Positions 22,601 to 35,300 of a stretch of DNA of 64,000 bases are shown here, in pieces (the first letter of the stretch is position 1; each line of letters opens with the position of its first letter). The stretch is from Branchiostoma floridae. Its lineage: Eukaryota > Chordata > Leptocardii > Amphioxiformes > Branchiostomatidae. The stretch lies in NCBI RefSeq assembly GCF_000003815.2, contig NC_049989.1, positions 20,012,168 through 20,076,167 of the forward strand, written 5' to 3'. The notes below the pieces were generated by a model. It had not been told where the DNA came from, made no database searches, and saw only the letters and a program-made list of their open reading frames with translations. A program made the position numbers and the translations under genes.

Positions 22601-25600
22601 GTCTAGAGTTTCCATGTCCCGAGATAATTGAAGATACATGTAATAGGTGTTCTCGAATGATAGGCAAACTCTGAAGCCTCATTGGGATAGGGTTCAAAAA
22701 ATAGTCTGAACTAACATACCGTGTCGATCCCAGCAGCCATCAGATCCACCGCCATCAGCATGGCCTCCTCGAAGGTGACGTCACTCCTGGACAGGAGGCT
22801 CTGGAGGAAGTCCGTGTCGGACTCGGCGGGTTTTCCTTCTTCGGCTGCACTTTTGGCCAGCTTTTCCTTCAGCAACTTGGCAGCAACTCTAAGGTTTGAC
22901 AGCAGATTCAAATAGACGATTTGAGCTTCTCATGATTGAATAAAGGTTCAAACAAACAAACATAGTCAAAACTCCTCAGGCAGAATAGTCGAAGACCTGT
23001 GGATCTAGCCGCAGAGCATTTTCAACCAATTGTAGATATGTTATGTTTTAGAGCTGTATTTGTCTTTGATGTCTGTCAGTGATTCAGTCCGAGTTGTATT
23101 ACTTTGTTGAACAGTGCAGTTCAGTTAACTACATGTACTAGTTAACTTCTAGACTGTCATTTTGAGTGTTCGAATCAATAAAAACCAAATCATCATCATC
23201 ATCAATTCTCCTGCGCAGATTCGACTCTGCTTGTTCCGACTCTGCTTGCTTGCCCTCCCATATCTAAATTTTACTATTGTGGGCGTCGGCACTAACCAGC
23301 TGTTAGCCAATCAGAGATGATGTTGTGTTCCTCAAATAGAAAATTTGTTCTAAATAAGACATGAAGACTACTACGTGAAGTTTTTAACAACAAATTTTAA
23401 GCCTCACATTTGATAAAATTGCTGTGTACGTTGCAGTGCTAGTACTAGTGCTAGTACCATGTTTTCTTTTAAAGGACACTTTTGACGCCAGATGAAGACA
23501 AATGTTGTTACTTCCTCTTAAACAGGTTGTATAACTCCAACAACAGGCGCTGCCTCCTAAATTCCGATTGGAATTTCAGAAATACGTTTTAAACGTGTGT
23601 ATGACTTTGCTATATGGCAATGCAAGAATAAATTCTTTCATTGTCTTGCTTGGGTGGTGTATATGAATGAAAGGAAGGAAGAAAAAAGAAAGCTACCTAC
23701 CCGTGCCATTGGTCGATTGCATTTGCAAACTTCCTCCAAGTAGGGGTACTAATGTACTTGTACAGACGTCCGGCTCCTGACATCTCCAGCTTGACGGCAG
23801 CATTGAAGAAGTCGTTAACTCCGTCGATCATCAGTTTTGCGTCAGAACCAGGAACAAGGTCATCCAAGGTCAGGCAACCGAGCCGCTTGTCCAGCACAAC
23901 CACGCTGATCGCTGGAGGGTTAGGGTTTAAATTCAAGAACAAAAAAATCATAGTCAAAGATCATATCTTCAACTGGGGCACGGTCGGACTCTTTGCGGAA
24001 ACCAAAAATTAAAATTGTATTAAAAAAAAAAAAAGAAATTTTGCGTTTTAAACTTTCCTATCAACATTTCTCCAATCAAAAGTGCAGCGATGTCGGGAAC
24101 TCAGACCACGGCGAACACTTCATTTTCTCATTACCGCGAAATTAGATCTCTGCGAACTAAATTCATTTACAATACTCATAACATTGCCCTCAAGTATGGT
24201 TTAAGGGTTTCCTACTCACCCTCTAGCGCCCATCTGTACACGAAGTTGGTGAAGTTCTGAACTTGGCCTCCGCTCCCTTCCTTCCCTATTAGAGCCCTGA
24301 TGACGTCAACCAAGTCCCTTGTGACGTCATCCTGCAGAGAGGCGTACGCACCGACAGTCTTGGGCCGCATGAGGTCCTTCTGCACCGAGCTGCGCACGCG
24401 CTGCCACTCAGGGCCATTCCTGAGGCATGAAAATTAATATTTTTTAATCATGAACATAACGAGGACAATGCGCTTAATTTATGAAAATAAAGTACAACCA
24501 ATGAATAAACAATTAATCAAAAAGAAATAAATCATTGTTGTCTAGTGTTAACGTCATAGTAGGTTCATAGTAGGCTGTTGCGCAGTCATTGATTGAATCA
24601 TTGTTAATGTAGGCCCATACCCTGTTATTCTATGATCATGGTATCAGAGGTCCATACAGTACTGTTAATTCCCTGTTATCCCTGTTAATGATGCCATAAT
24701 TCCATCATACAGAACTGTTATATGACTTATATGTATCTTTGCAATTGCTACCATGTTGCACACTTCAAAACAAATATGTAACGTTATGTCTGTCTATGTG
24801 TGTGTCTTTATGTGTGTGTGTGTGTGTGTCTGTCTGTCTGTATGTGTGTGTGTGTGTGTGTGCGTTTGTGTGTGTGTGTGTGTGTCTGTCTGTCTGTGTG
24901 TGTGTGTGTGTGTGTCTGTCTGTCTGTCTGTGTGTGTGTGTGTGTGTGTCTGCGTGCGTCTGTACGTACAGGTTCACTACCCCGATCGGCAGCTTCTTTA
25001 TTTCCCGGTACGTTCTAACGCTCTCCAGCTGAACGCGCTCCGGATACCTCCCCTCATTGCGGAACACCTTCTCTATCTCCTTGGGATCGCTGATAACCAC
25101 CAGGTCCAGCGGTCCCAGCTTCTCCCGATAGATGCTCCCGTAGGCCTTTGTTCTCTCCCTGAAGGATTCACGGAGGTGTGTTTTAAGCGGAAACCGACCT
25201 GAAAGAAAAATCATTACAAGTTAGATACGACAGGGAGTCACCTCTAGAACGTCCAGATGGATTTCAATGATATTTGGGAACACGAAGGTCAAGGTCATTT
25301 GGGGGCCTCTTCGTGGCAGGTAATACGTAATTTAGCTATTGTATTGCAATACTGTGTGCTAGGGCGTCGCTACAGGGCACTGGTCTTAATCTGGTTTATA
25401 ATTCACACTTGCACTCAACTAGTGTCTGTAAATCACGTACTGCAGTTCGAGGAAGAAAAATAGGGGACTCAAGAACCGTGACAGTTTTCTGTGTAGTGTA
25501 AAACTGCTTGGGACCCCCTTCTCACTTCATATGTAACCTACGTTAAACGTCGGTCCGGGTTATATAAGTACGCCCCTTTGAAAAGCAGCACTGTGGGTTT

Positions 25601-26244
25601 GAGTGATCTTTATATCAACACCTCCACTTAAGACCCCCCCCCCCCCACACACACACACAGAGATATGCACTTGAAGTTTAGCTAAACTAGAGTGCATTAT
25701 ACTCTAGATTATATGATAGCGTTGGAGATCTGAAGTGTCAGCTGGATAACAAAAGAGAAGAATTTGGCTAGCCTGTATTTACACAAGGAGGGAAAATCAA
25801 GTCATCTCTCTGGGGCTAATGATCCCCTCCCCAAGATTGCTAAGGGCCGGCCGCTGGTAGCGCGATTTTAGTGGGGCTAAAATTTGGCCGAATTGCCAGT
25901 CTTCTGTAGTCTGAAGTCAGTTCACTCCTAGGCCAATTAACACCTACTACTGCCTGGCTTTTATTCCTAGCTTGTCTATAGTTCCCTATTACTATTCGGT
26001 CAGACAGGAGTCTGGTAGAGACTTTATAGTGGACGTACTTACCAAACGGTGCATAGTCCAACCCCGTTCCGATCAAGGGAAGGCCCTTCGGCCCGGGGAT
26101 CTTCTCAAAAGGCCGAGCGGCTGTGTCGTAAGCAACGCTCTCTTCCGCCCTGGTACTCTGCGAACGGTAGGTCACCAAACTCCGAGCGCTACAAACGTTG
26201 AACAACCTCCCATGGTGTCTGACAACTCTCGGTAACAAGGACAT
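19628..26244 (-). CDS. Mitochondrial-clan cytochrome P450, copy C, intact
   Basis: Predicted class I mitochondrial monooxygenase taking electrons from ferredoxin; sterol or secosteroid substrates are usual in this clan, but the substrate here is unknown. Ten coding exons (high to low): 26244-26043, 25198-24970, 24419-24220, 23911-23701, 22888-22720, 22055-21889, 21368-21290, 20990-20831, 20046-20003, 19735-19628 (stop TAA). All have GT donors and AG acceptors, and the phases agree. They sum to 1569 nt, giving 522 residues, normal for a mitochondrial P450. Order: presequence [16 protein letters not shown], hinge [13 protein letters not shown]-helix [10 protein letters not shown]-helix AGIDTTGNT with the acidic-Thr proton relay, KETFR, PERW, heme loop [23 protein letters not shown]-terminal [18 protein letters not shown]. 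It is the only P450 in the window without a visible defect. An in-frame ATG at 26259 is an alternative start. Confidence 0.9.
20047..20830. repeat. Direct-repeat-bounded insertion in a P450-C intron
   Basis: Two copies of a roughly 115-bp block (20156-20277 and 20698-20815), each containing a 22-bp tandem unit (CCAGGAAAGTCCTGAAAAAG) about three times, flank 420 bp of foreign sequence. That insert consists of P450 5'-flank-like sequence (20282-20400, resembling 8140-8220) and a complete M4 MITE (20448-20671). The 22-bp unit resembles the sequence just beyond the donor of exon 20990-20831. Confidence 0.75.
22115..22395. mobile_element. Palindromic MITE family M5, copy in P450-C intron
   Basis: Long inverted repeats built on GTTTAAACTTTGTTCCAACAC and CCGAACACTCCGACCTTCTTC; the interior carries GATGAAATGACTCGCTGCAC. 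A second copy is at about 29690-30025, and a related element is at 38850-39165. All three end in a CAACACAGATGAGCTTTCAT block. Confidence 0.75.
24795..24960. repeat. (TG)n/(CTGT)n microsatellite in P450-C intron
   Basis: The run ends about ten bases from the splice donor at 24969, matching the placement of the CA tracts in copies A and B. Confidence 0.95.
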
Positions 26245-26710
26245 CTTGAGAAGATTCAACAGGTGTTTAGAAGATCAGACAGTCCGCGGTGGTTATCCTC
26301 TCCCCCCGGGAGGTTCTTGAGGGTTTCTCGGTGTTGTCTGTCAAAAAAGCTGTCAGGGCTAAATGATCTGAATATGAAAGGCCCCCACAAAAACCCTGGG
26401 AGGCCTTCGGTCGCAATGACTATCAGTTTTCGCCGTGGGTCATCGTCCTGGTCTATCGAGGTCATCGTTCGTTCAGCCCGCCCACAGACTGAACCATTAT
26501 TAACAAGGGATGGGGGTGATAATATTTCATGAATCAATTCATACAGTGTGAATTATGCAGATGGCGACTGTCGTGACAAAATGCGAAGCAATTAAGTTAA
26601 CTCGAGAAAGTCAAAACTCAAAACTGTTTTTTCTATATCAGCGCCGCCAACAAACAACAAAAAGAAAGAAAGCTATGGTCAGTGGTCACAATTTGAGTGT
26701 GTAATTTAAG
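26245..26710. other. 5' flank of P450 copy C
   Basis: Shares short blocks with the flanks of copies B and D (CAACAGGTGTTTAG, GTCATCG...). No further exon, TATA box or other element could be assigned. Confidence 0.5.
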
Positions 26711-27478
26711 CCTGGGTACCATCCGGATAGTAGTTCGATCATGTTTAAAGTCCTTAGTAGTGGTGCGTACCTAAAGCCCGGACTTGGAATTGGACCTAAA
26801 AATGTTTAGGTCCAAATCCAAAAAAAAAACTAAATGTCCGGACTCAAGTCCGGACATGCAAAAAGCTATCTGTCACCTATATTCCCTTTTTTGTACTAAA
26901 CCATCTAAAACCTTCCATAGACAGTGAAATTTGCACTGGAAAAAGACAAAAAATATTTCGTGTTTACACTGGCTGTATATAGTTTGCATGTATTTTTCAC
27001 ACTGCACTTCAGTTCATCTTAACATGCAATTTAATATGCACCATCCCCCCCCCCCCCCCCCCCCTCAAAAAGACTTTCTAGCGCACATAATACGCAATGA
27101 TAGGTTCAGGTCTGGACTTGAAGTCCGGACCTGACCCTGAACTGCTGGACTTGAATCCGGACCTGAACCTGAATATGAGTTTAGGTACGCACCACTAATC
27201 CTTAGTATGTTCGCTTCTGCTATCCGTCGGAACAGTAGACTCCTTCGGAAGCGATATTATATCACTTGTATAATCAATGACGTCATATGAAATTTTATAT
27301 AATGAATGTCAGAGTTAGAGGCGACTGTATATAATCAAGGACGTTATATGAATACGACTGAGTTCAGTCCGTTTCATATAACGTCCTTGATATAACCAAG
27401 GTCCTTGATATAACTCTTCAACCTCCTTGATATAACGCCGGAGCAAACTACTTTCCGGATGGTATAACGTTACCCATG
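26711..27478. mobile_element. Nested DNA transposons
   Basis: The outer pair of inverted ends is GCCTGGGTACCATCCGGAT (26711) and ATCCGGATGGTATAACG...CCCATGGC (ending about 27478). Inside, a second element has ends AGTGGTGCGTACCTAAA (from about 26759) and TTTAGGTACGCACCACT (to about 27197), flanked by TCCTTAGT on both sides (26751-26758 and 27199-27206). An 8-bp target duplication suggests a hAT-type element. A C-run of about 20 at 27045-27064 lies within it. Confidence 0.7.
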
Positions 27479-27654
27479 GCTTTATTTCATCAAGGATTAT
27501 GATGGAAACTACTACAGTTACTGTAGTTTTTTTTTTTTCATATTTGACAGCGCAAATTAAGATCGGGCTGGGGTCTGGTATCCAGGTTACCTTGTAGTCA
27601 GTCCCCCAGTGACCTCAGGTCGTTAACCCGGCTGGGATTATGCAAATTTCACGT

Positions 27655-27722
27655 GACCCGGAAGTAGAAGCGATGTTTACGCCGTTCGCGCAGTTGTTCG
27701 GGTGACGTCGTGAGCGTACAGG
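27655..27722 (+). promoter_or_regulatory. Candidate promoter and 5' noncoding exon of the four-repeat gene
   Basis: A short CpG-rich island contains the CRE-like TGACGTCG at 27703. It ends in a good donor, ACAG followed by GTAGGT, at about 27722. The next usable acceptor upstream of the coding start is at 29324. No other plus-strand gene starts nearby. Assignment rests on position and composition only. Confidence 0.45.
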
Positions 27723-29324
27723 TAGGTCTCTACAGGTGGGTGGGACGTTCGTGCGCGCTGTCGCGTCCGAGGTAACGGCGAACGTGTTAAGGTTTCTTGT
27801 TCTGATATCTAACTTATTCTAGGGTCTTTTAATAGCCTTTTACTGTTTTAGAGAGTTGTACTTGCAGTGTCGTTGAATTATGTCTGATCTCGCTAGCTTG
27901 GCTTTAAATATATGACGAAAAAATAGTTTTCATTATAAACATTGCGTCGTTCGATTATTGTCGTATCGTGTTTTTGTGTAACCATTTTCTACGATTAACT
28001 ATGATTACATTTGTATATCCAAAAACCTGAAAAGGTTCCAACGATATGTTGTACCCCCCCCCCCCCTCCAACTCAAATATCTAATAGTATACTAGTAATG
28101 TCATCCTTTATTAGTTTACTATGGCATCTAACTAGCCTGTTAGTGTTGTAGAATTTCCTTGGGGGCATGTTAGCCCTATAGAGCCCTGGGAGTTGGTCCT
28201 GTGTGGGCCTTGGCAACAGTCCCAGCTTAGGTCAGCTCTCCCTGAAAAATGCACTGGCGTCAATTTACTGTATTTGAGTTGAACGTCTACACAATGGTAT
28301 ATTTGACCAGACCTTTTTGTCAGATGGGCGTGACTTCATTACTGTGAGGACTTAATTACAGTCGTTAAACAAAATGGCGAGTTCATGGCAGCTTTTCCTA
28401 TGATAAAAGGCTTTAATAGGTTCCAAGTCCTCAGGGCCTGGCCGGGAAGCTTTCGGAAACGAAAAATATGATATAAAAGGCAGCAAAACACATAGAACGT
28501 AAACAAAATGAGTCATGAGCATAATTTGCGTAACGTTATATTTCAAATGGTAAATACTGTTCTTTTATTTGTCGTTTCAGCTAACTTCTTGGCCGGGCCC
28601 ATTTGGATATGGGAACTTTAAGCCTAAACACAGAACAACTATATAAATGTGTTGTTTGTGAGAATGAAACATTTCGCAATTTTATGATAAATTTGACCTC
28701 CGTAAAGTGTCTGTAATCTTATTCTTGATGACCTTGATCGTTGCTGAGACAATGTCAAGTGGGCGGGGCCAAACACTGTGTGGGGCAAGTGTGTCATTTC
28801 ATAGTTAGCAAATTTATTCACCTGCATGACACTCAAGCAGTTCAGAATCATCTTTAAGGTTATTCTCAACTTACAGTACCAGTACTAGTATGTACACAAT
28901 TCTCTTTGAACTTTCCTCGATAATCTAAGGCATTGCTGTGACACACACACACATAATGACACACATACACATACATACACATATACACAAATAACACACA
29001 CACACATGCACTTTTAATGTTACACATGTACACAGACACACACATGCACACACACATAGATACAACTAATGCACACACGCTCAATCACAAATACATTTAC
29101 AACCAACATACATACACAATTTCACTGTGATAAGACACACAAATTGTGACACAACCTGAGATCACGATATTCACAGAAATAATCTATTACCACAGTGTAA
29201 AGTATGCCTATAGTCGTTTCTCATTCTTGTCTAATTTCATTCCAGTAAGCAGTCTTGTATTACCACAGTGTATAATTATAATATGCTAACAATCGTTTCT
29301 CATTCTTGACTAATTTGATTCCAG
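27723..29324. other. Presumed intron 1 of the four-repeat gene
   Basis: Contains an M4 MITE (about 28390-28625), a CA-rich microsatellite (about 28940-29060) and, at its 3' end, a duplicated acceptor region of about 80 bp: the block CGTTTCTCATTCTTG...ATTCCAG occurs once ending near 29246 and again ending at 29324. Confidence 0.6.
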
Positions 29325-29356
29325 AAAAGCAGCCTTGTAAGGAACCAGACTCAACC

Positions 29357-32300
29357 ATGTCTTACAACCAGGCCAGCGCCCCCCCTCCTTCCTACAACCA
29401 GGCTACCGGTCAACCACCCCCTGCTCAGGGCATGCCCATGCCGACCCCCCAGATGCCCCAAGCAGGGGGGTACCCAGCAGGAGCGCCCCCTCCCCAAGCA
29501 GGGGGGTACCCAGCAGGAGCACCCCCTCCCATGGCAGGGGGGTACCCGGGTGCAGCACCCCCCCAGCAGCAGTCTGTGTTCAGACTGTCGTACGTAGACT
29601 TCATGCCGAGCCAGATCGCAGGAACAGGCAGTACAGGCCTCCTCAGCTTCTCCTACCCACAGTTTGAGAGATTCGAGTAAGTTGTAAAGTTGAAAAAGTT
29701 TAAACTTTGTTCCAACACAAAGAAGGGACTCACCAGAAATTTTCAGTCGAGCAGATGAAATGACTCGCTGCACTAATCCGGAAGTCGTTGGATGACGTCA
29801 GGTAGCAGCGAATCATAAATGGCGGGAAGGCGAAACCTGCCACCATCACGGTTCAACGAGTCAACATCCGACGGCTTCCAGATTAGTGCAGCGAATCATT
29901 TCATCTGAAGAAGGTCGGAGTGCTTGACCGAAAATTTATGGTGAGTCCCTTCTTTGTGTTGGAACAAAGTTTAAACTTTTTCAATATGGAATTTACCAAC
30001 ACAGATGAGCTTTCATTCTGATATAAGTTGTAAAGTTCTCGTTGTTCTGTTTTTGTTGTACCCCAAGGGACTGTGAAAGAAGTACTGTAGATGCATTTAA
30101 GTTAGCGGGGATTTAATTTCGTGGTAGCGGGAAAAAAAGACTTTTCGACGCAGTAACACCATAGACTGCAGTCTAATACCATAATAGTAAAATAATAGTA
30201 AAATGTTCGGTGGTTTTAAGTTTGCGGTGAAGGGGTCACGGCGAAAACCGCGAACATCAATCCAACGCAAACATTTTTGAGTTTACAGTATTAGTTTTAG
30301 CTTGTCTATGTCTATGTGTGTGTGTGTGTATGTCTGTGTGTGTGTATGAGTCAGTATGTGTAAGTATGCATCTGTGTTTCAGTGTGATTATGTGTCAATC
30401 TGTGTGTCTGTCCACCATGCCTACATGTCTCAGCATCAACCTGTATCTGTATGTCAATCTGTCTGTGTGTCTGACTGTGTTTGTCTGTGTGTCTGTATGT
30501 GTCTGTGTTGTCAGTTTGTACGTTTCAACCTACACAATACAGCTTAAGGGTCTGAAGTCTGCCATCTCTGATTGTCTTACTTGTTTATGTAACCCGAGAT
30601 TGTCCATGTAACAAGGGTAGACTAGGTGAGGGGGTGAAGTCTGCCATCTCTGACTGTCCCCCTTGTTTATGTCCAGTGTCCTGGGGGGGTAACCCGAGAT
30701 TGTCCAGGTAACAAGGGTAGACTAGGTGAGGGGGTGAAGTCTGCCATCTCTGACTGTCCCCCTTGTTTATGTCCAGTGTCCTGGGGGGGGGTAACCCGAG
30801 ATTGTCCAGGTAACAAGGGTAGACTAGGTGAGGGGGTGAAGTCTGCCATCTCTGACTGTCCCCCTTGTTTATGTCCAGTGTCCTGGTAACTGAGATTGTC
30901 CAGGTAACAAGGGTAGACTAGGTGAGGGGGTGAAGTCTGCCATCTCTGACTGTCCCCCTTGTTTATGTCCAGTGTCCTGGTAACCCGAGATTGTCCAGGT
31001 AACAAGGGTAGACTAGGTGAGGGGGTGAAGTCTGCCATCTCTGACTGTCCCCCTTATTTATGTCCAGTGTCCTGGTAACCCGAGATTGTCCAGGTAACAA
31101 GGGTAGACTCATTAGACTAGGTGAGGGGGTGAAGTCTGCCATCTCCGATTGTCCAACTTGTTTATGTCCAGTGTCCTGGTAACCCGAGATTGTCCATCTT
31201 GTTTTTGTCCAGTGTCCTGGTAACCCGAGCCAACCAGTGGATCCAACAGAACCCCACCATGGAGGTCAAGACGTGCGAGAGTCTGGAGGTCAAGTACGAG
31301 TACCACTTGGGGGGTTCCGGAGCGGTCGTGAACCCTGACCAGTCGCTGTTCTACGATCATGGCAAAGGCAGGAACTGTTACGTCCGTGGTCTCAGGTAGG
31401 TATGGTTGCTTATTAATTAATGCAGTCACTTTTGTATTATCATATTATATAGTGATTAAATCTTACTTATACAGGGCTCAAAATACTTTTTTCTGCATAC
31501 CTTCACTGGTGCAGGTAAAATTGAAAATTACCTGCATCAGACAAATAATACTTACACCACTCTTGATTTAGGAAGCATGGATCATACTGAAATTGTTCAG
31601 CAACCATTGAAGGTGGTACCAGTCGATGCAGCTAACAATTATATAACAAAATCCACCTACTTCACAGGACATTAATGTATAAACCCAGTACATGGACCAG
31701 TGCAGGTAAGGTGCAGGTAGACACCAGAAATACCTGCACAGCTCTAATTTTACCTGCACTGAGCTACATATACAGGTGGTATTTCAAGTGTTTGTTGGCT
31801 CTATGATCAATACTAGGGGTGGGTACCAGGACAGAAAATTCAGTTACAGGGACAGTCAGGTCCATAGCCTGGCATAGGATCAGGTCTACACTGTAGGTCC
31901 GGAACTGAGCCAGTAATTTAATTATCTGTAAAAACTTATGAATGGGTGATAGATATACACTATACCAGTACTCACCCCTTATCAATACGGTAACATGAAA
32001 TGATTATGACCCTTTTCCTGCTCTCCTAGGTTGTGGTTTGGGCAGAAGATGAACCCATCGGCCCCCCCGCAGCAGATTCGCTACATCAACTACGTCCCGG
32101 GATGTATCCAGGCACCGTCCTTGTTCGGATATCCGCAGTTCGAGTCCTTCGGAGAAACGGTCAACAGAATCAACATGATGATGAGGCAGAACCCACTGCC
32201 AGGTAAGGATAAGGGCTCGCCAATTTGATTTTCTTGTTTTGGGAATTAGAAAATACTGAAATGTTAACATAGAAAAGTATTTTGCTTGGTACAAACAATT

Positions 32301-35300
32301 TTAGGGAGTGAATATAGTTAGATTCAACTTTTCCTCCAAATCCTGTGTTGGCATCATGATCTTTGCTTTTTGCTATTTAAAATAATTGTGGGACCCTATT
32401 TCTATTTTCTAATTACTAACACTTAGCTGGTGCAATTGTGTAATGCCAAAGGGTGCTTGAACAGGTACAGATATAGAAGCTGGTGTGTTACTCTTTAGGG
32501 ACATTATACTGGCTGTATAGAAGCTGGTGTGTTATGCCAAAGGGTGGTCAGGGCTCGAAATACTCTTTTCTGCATACTTGCACTGGTGCAGGTAACATCG
32601 AAAATTACCAGCACCAGACAAATTTTACCTGCACCACTCTGAATATAGGGAGTATGCATCATACTAAAATTACTCAGGAACCATTGCTATTTTGTTCTTT
32701 TATACTTTATAGGTGGTAACAGTCAATGCAGCTAATAACAATCCATATGCACTTACATTATTTGGCATTTATGTATAGAACCAAGTACATAAACCAGTGC
32801 AGGTTAGGTGCAGGTAGACACCAGAAATACCTGCACAGCTCCAACTTTACATGCACTAATCTGCATATGCAGGTGGTATTTCGGGCCCTGGTGGTTCAAC
32901 AGGCTACTGTAAATGCATTTAAGTTCGCGGGGATTTACTTTCGCGGTAGCGGGAAAAATGACTTTTCGCGGTGGATTTAATTTCGCAGTAACACCATCGA
33001 CTGCAGTCTAATACCTTAATAGAAAAATGTTCGCGGTGGATTTAAAACGCGAAAAACGCGAACATTAATTCACCGCGAACATTTCTGCATTTACAGTATA
33101 CAGATACGGGTACAGAACTGGTGTGCTATGGCAAAGGACGGTTAGACTGGCTACACAGATACAGAAGCTGGTGTGTTATACAGCAAAGGGTAGTTATGCT
33201 AGCTATACAGATATAGATACAGAAGATGGTTACATGGGCCGGCTACTGTAAATGCAGAAACTTTCGCGGTGGTTTAATGTTCGCGGTTTCCGCGGTGGCC
33301 GCTTCACCGCAAACTGAAAACCACCACAGATATTTTTCCATGGCAGTAAGAGACAACAGTGCGTGGTGCTACTGCAAACATAAAACCACCGCAAAAGTCC
33401 TTTATCCCGTTACCACGAAATTAAATCCCCGCGAACTTAAATGCATTTGCAGTATACAGATACAGTTGGTACTAACAAACCTTTTCCCTCTCGTCCCTCC
33501 AGGAAAGATCCTGACAGTGGAGACCCAGGACGTGAAGGTCCGCGGGGCGTGGTCCACGACAACCATCGACCCGGACAAGTCCTTCTGGTCCGAGGATGCC
33601 AACTACAGGAAACTCTTTCTCTTCATCATCCGTGTCTTCTACGTCGAGGGACCGCCGGCGTATGAGGAGATAGGTAACGTCATCTCTTGTAATTGTCGTC
33701 GTCGTATCCATTTTTGATTATACTGCTGCTGGGATCCCTGACACAGGAGTAGGCAGTAGTCGAATAGTCTTCACACTCTACTTCCATGCGGCTGGTCTGT
33801 CCAGTGAGTCCAGCTCTGGGCTTCAACTTCATGGTTTGCCTCGATGGCCGGACCCTACCTTCCAAGTTAGCCAAGCCCGCGACACTACTGGCTGCTCTCA
33901 AATCCTTCTATCAACTCCTATCAACTCCCACCCGTATATCGTGTCACTGACAAAACGTAGTCGATTCTGATGAAAGAATTCGAAGTGGATTCTGCCTGAA
34001 ACGTCTGACAGTTTCCAAAATCATATCCAGTTGCTTGAGTAACTGCTTTTTGGCATATCTTTTTACCTGGATGTCTAATCTTCATCAACGTTTTCACATC
34101 AGTATGCCTTAAAGGCAACGTTTTCTAGAAAATGCAGAATGTTTTCTCTGTAGTCTTTTGTCAAGCTAATCGCACACAGTACTATACCATTAGCTTGGCC
34201 CTATAGTATTGCATGCAAGTAATTAAAAATAAATACCAAACAGGTTTTGTTATTGCAAACCTGTAATGGTTCATATTTATACAGCTAAAGTGCTGATGCA
34301 GTTCTAGACTCTGATTGGTTCCTAACAGAAGAAGAAAAAAAAGAAGAGCTGCTGAATCTCTGTTGTCCTGAGTGTTTACAAGAAATCTGAAGTAGATCAC
34401 ATCATATGCCATGATGTATGCCCAACTATTACATAACTACAGTGACAAGCAGGTAAAACCTGCTTCTCTCGCTATTTAGTCTCCTTATCGTTTCTCTCTG
34501 TACATTCTTCAGATATTTTTTTTACAATTTTCCCTTTTCTTTCACAGGCTCAGGCGACTTTGTGCCGGGATGTGTTCACATGCCGTCGGGTATTTTCGAC
34601 TGGCCGCAGTTCGAGCCGTACAGCCAGGTGGCCGCCAGGGCGTGTGCCTGGGCCAACGGGAGCTTGCAGGGCTGCCGACTCGCCAACGCGCAGACGCTGC
34701 ACATCAAAATCAGCAGGAAGGGGTGGTCAGGCATGTGTATCCAATTAAGGGTTAATTTATTTATTTATTCATCTCAAAACATGTGGGTAGCCCCTTCAAC
34801 TTGTTTGAAGTTGATTTCCAAGGGGGCCCACTACATAAATAACAAAAACGAAACGTGTTACATTCAGTAAGACAACCAGAGGACAGCAAACAATATATAC
34901 AATTAAACCGAAGCGTCTTTACCAAGAACAGTTCAGTCAACCAAAAACGTCAACGGTGGAGGTCAGAGGTCCATGTGCGGAGGAGTGTGTCTTAGGGCTG
35001 CTTTAAACTGCCGTAGAGTTGGTGCATGTCTAATGTCCGCCGAAAGGGTATTGTAATATGTTGCTCCTCTGTATGCAAATGTGCGGTGGCCAGCTGTGTT
35101 TGTGTAATTGGGTTTATGAAGCAAAGAGGCTTGTCTGGTGTTATGGCTGTGTAACAGGTGGTTGTGTACAAAGGTGGTATCCAGGTATGTCGGGACAAGC
35201 CCGTTAATACATTTAAAGACCATCACACACATGTGACCCGCCCTGAGGTGTATACAGTGCCATAATTCTTGGCCGGTACCTATAACCACCGAATGAACGA

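Noticed and set aside
29351-29773. Minus-strand frame of 140 codons
   Set aside because: Antisense of the Pro/Gly-rich first coding exon of the four-repeat gene.
30667-31038. Minus-strand frame with PSPSLPLLPGQSRVT repeats
   Set aside because: It is a translation of the roughly 100-bp minisatellite; no start, end or conservation is visible.
34559-34870. Alternative-frame plus-strand frames over an exon of the four-repeat gene
   Set aside because: Only the frame continuing SGDFVPGCVHMPSG...WPQFE matches the repeat domain and keeps the phases.
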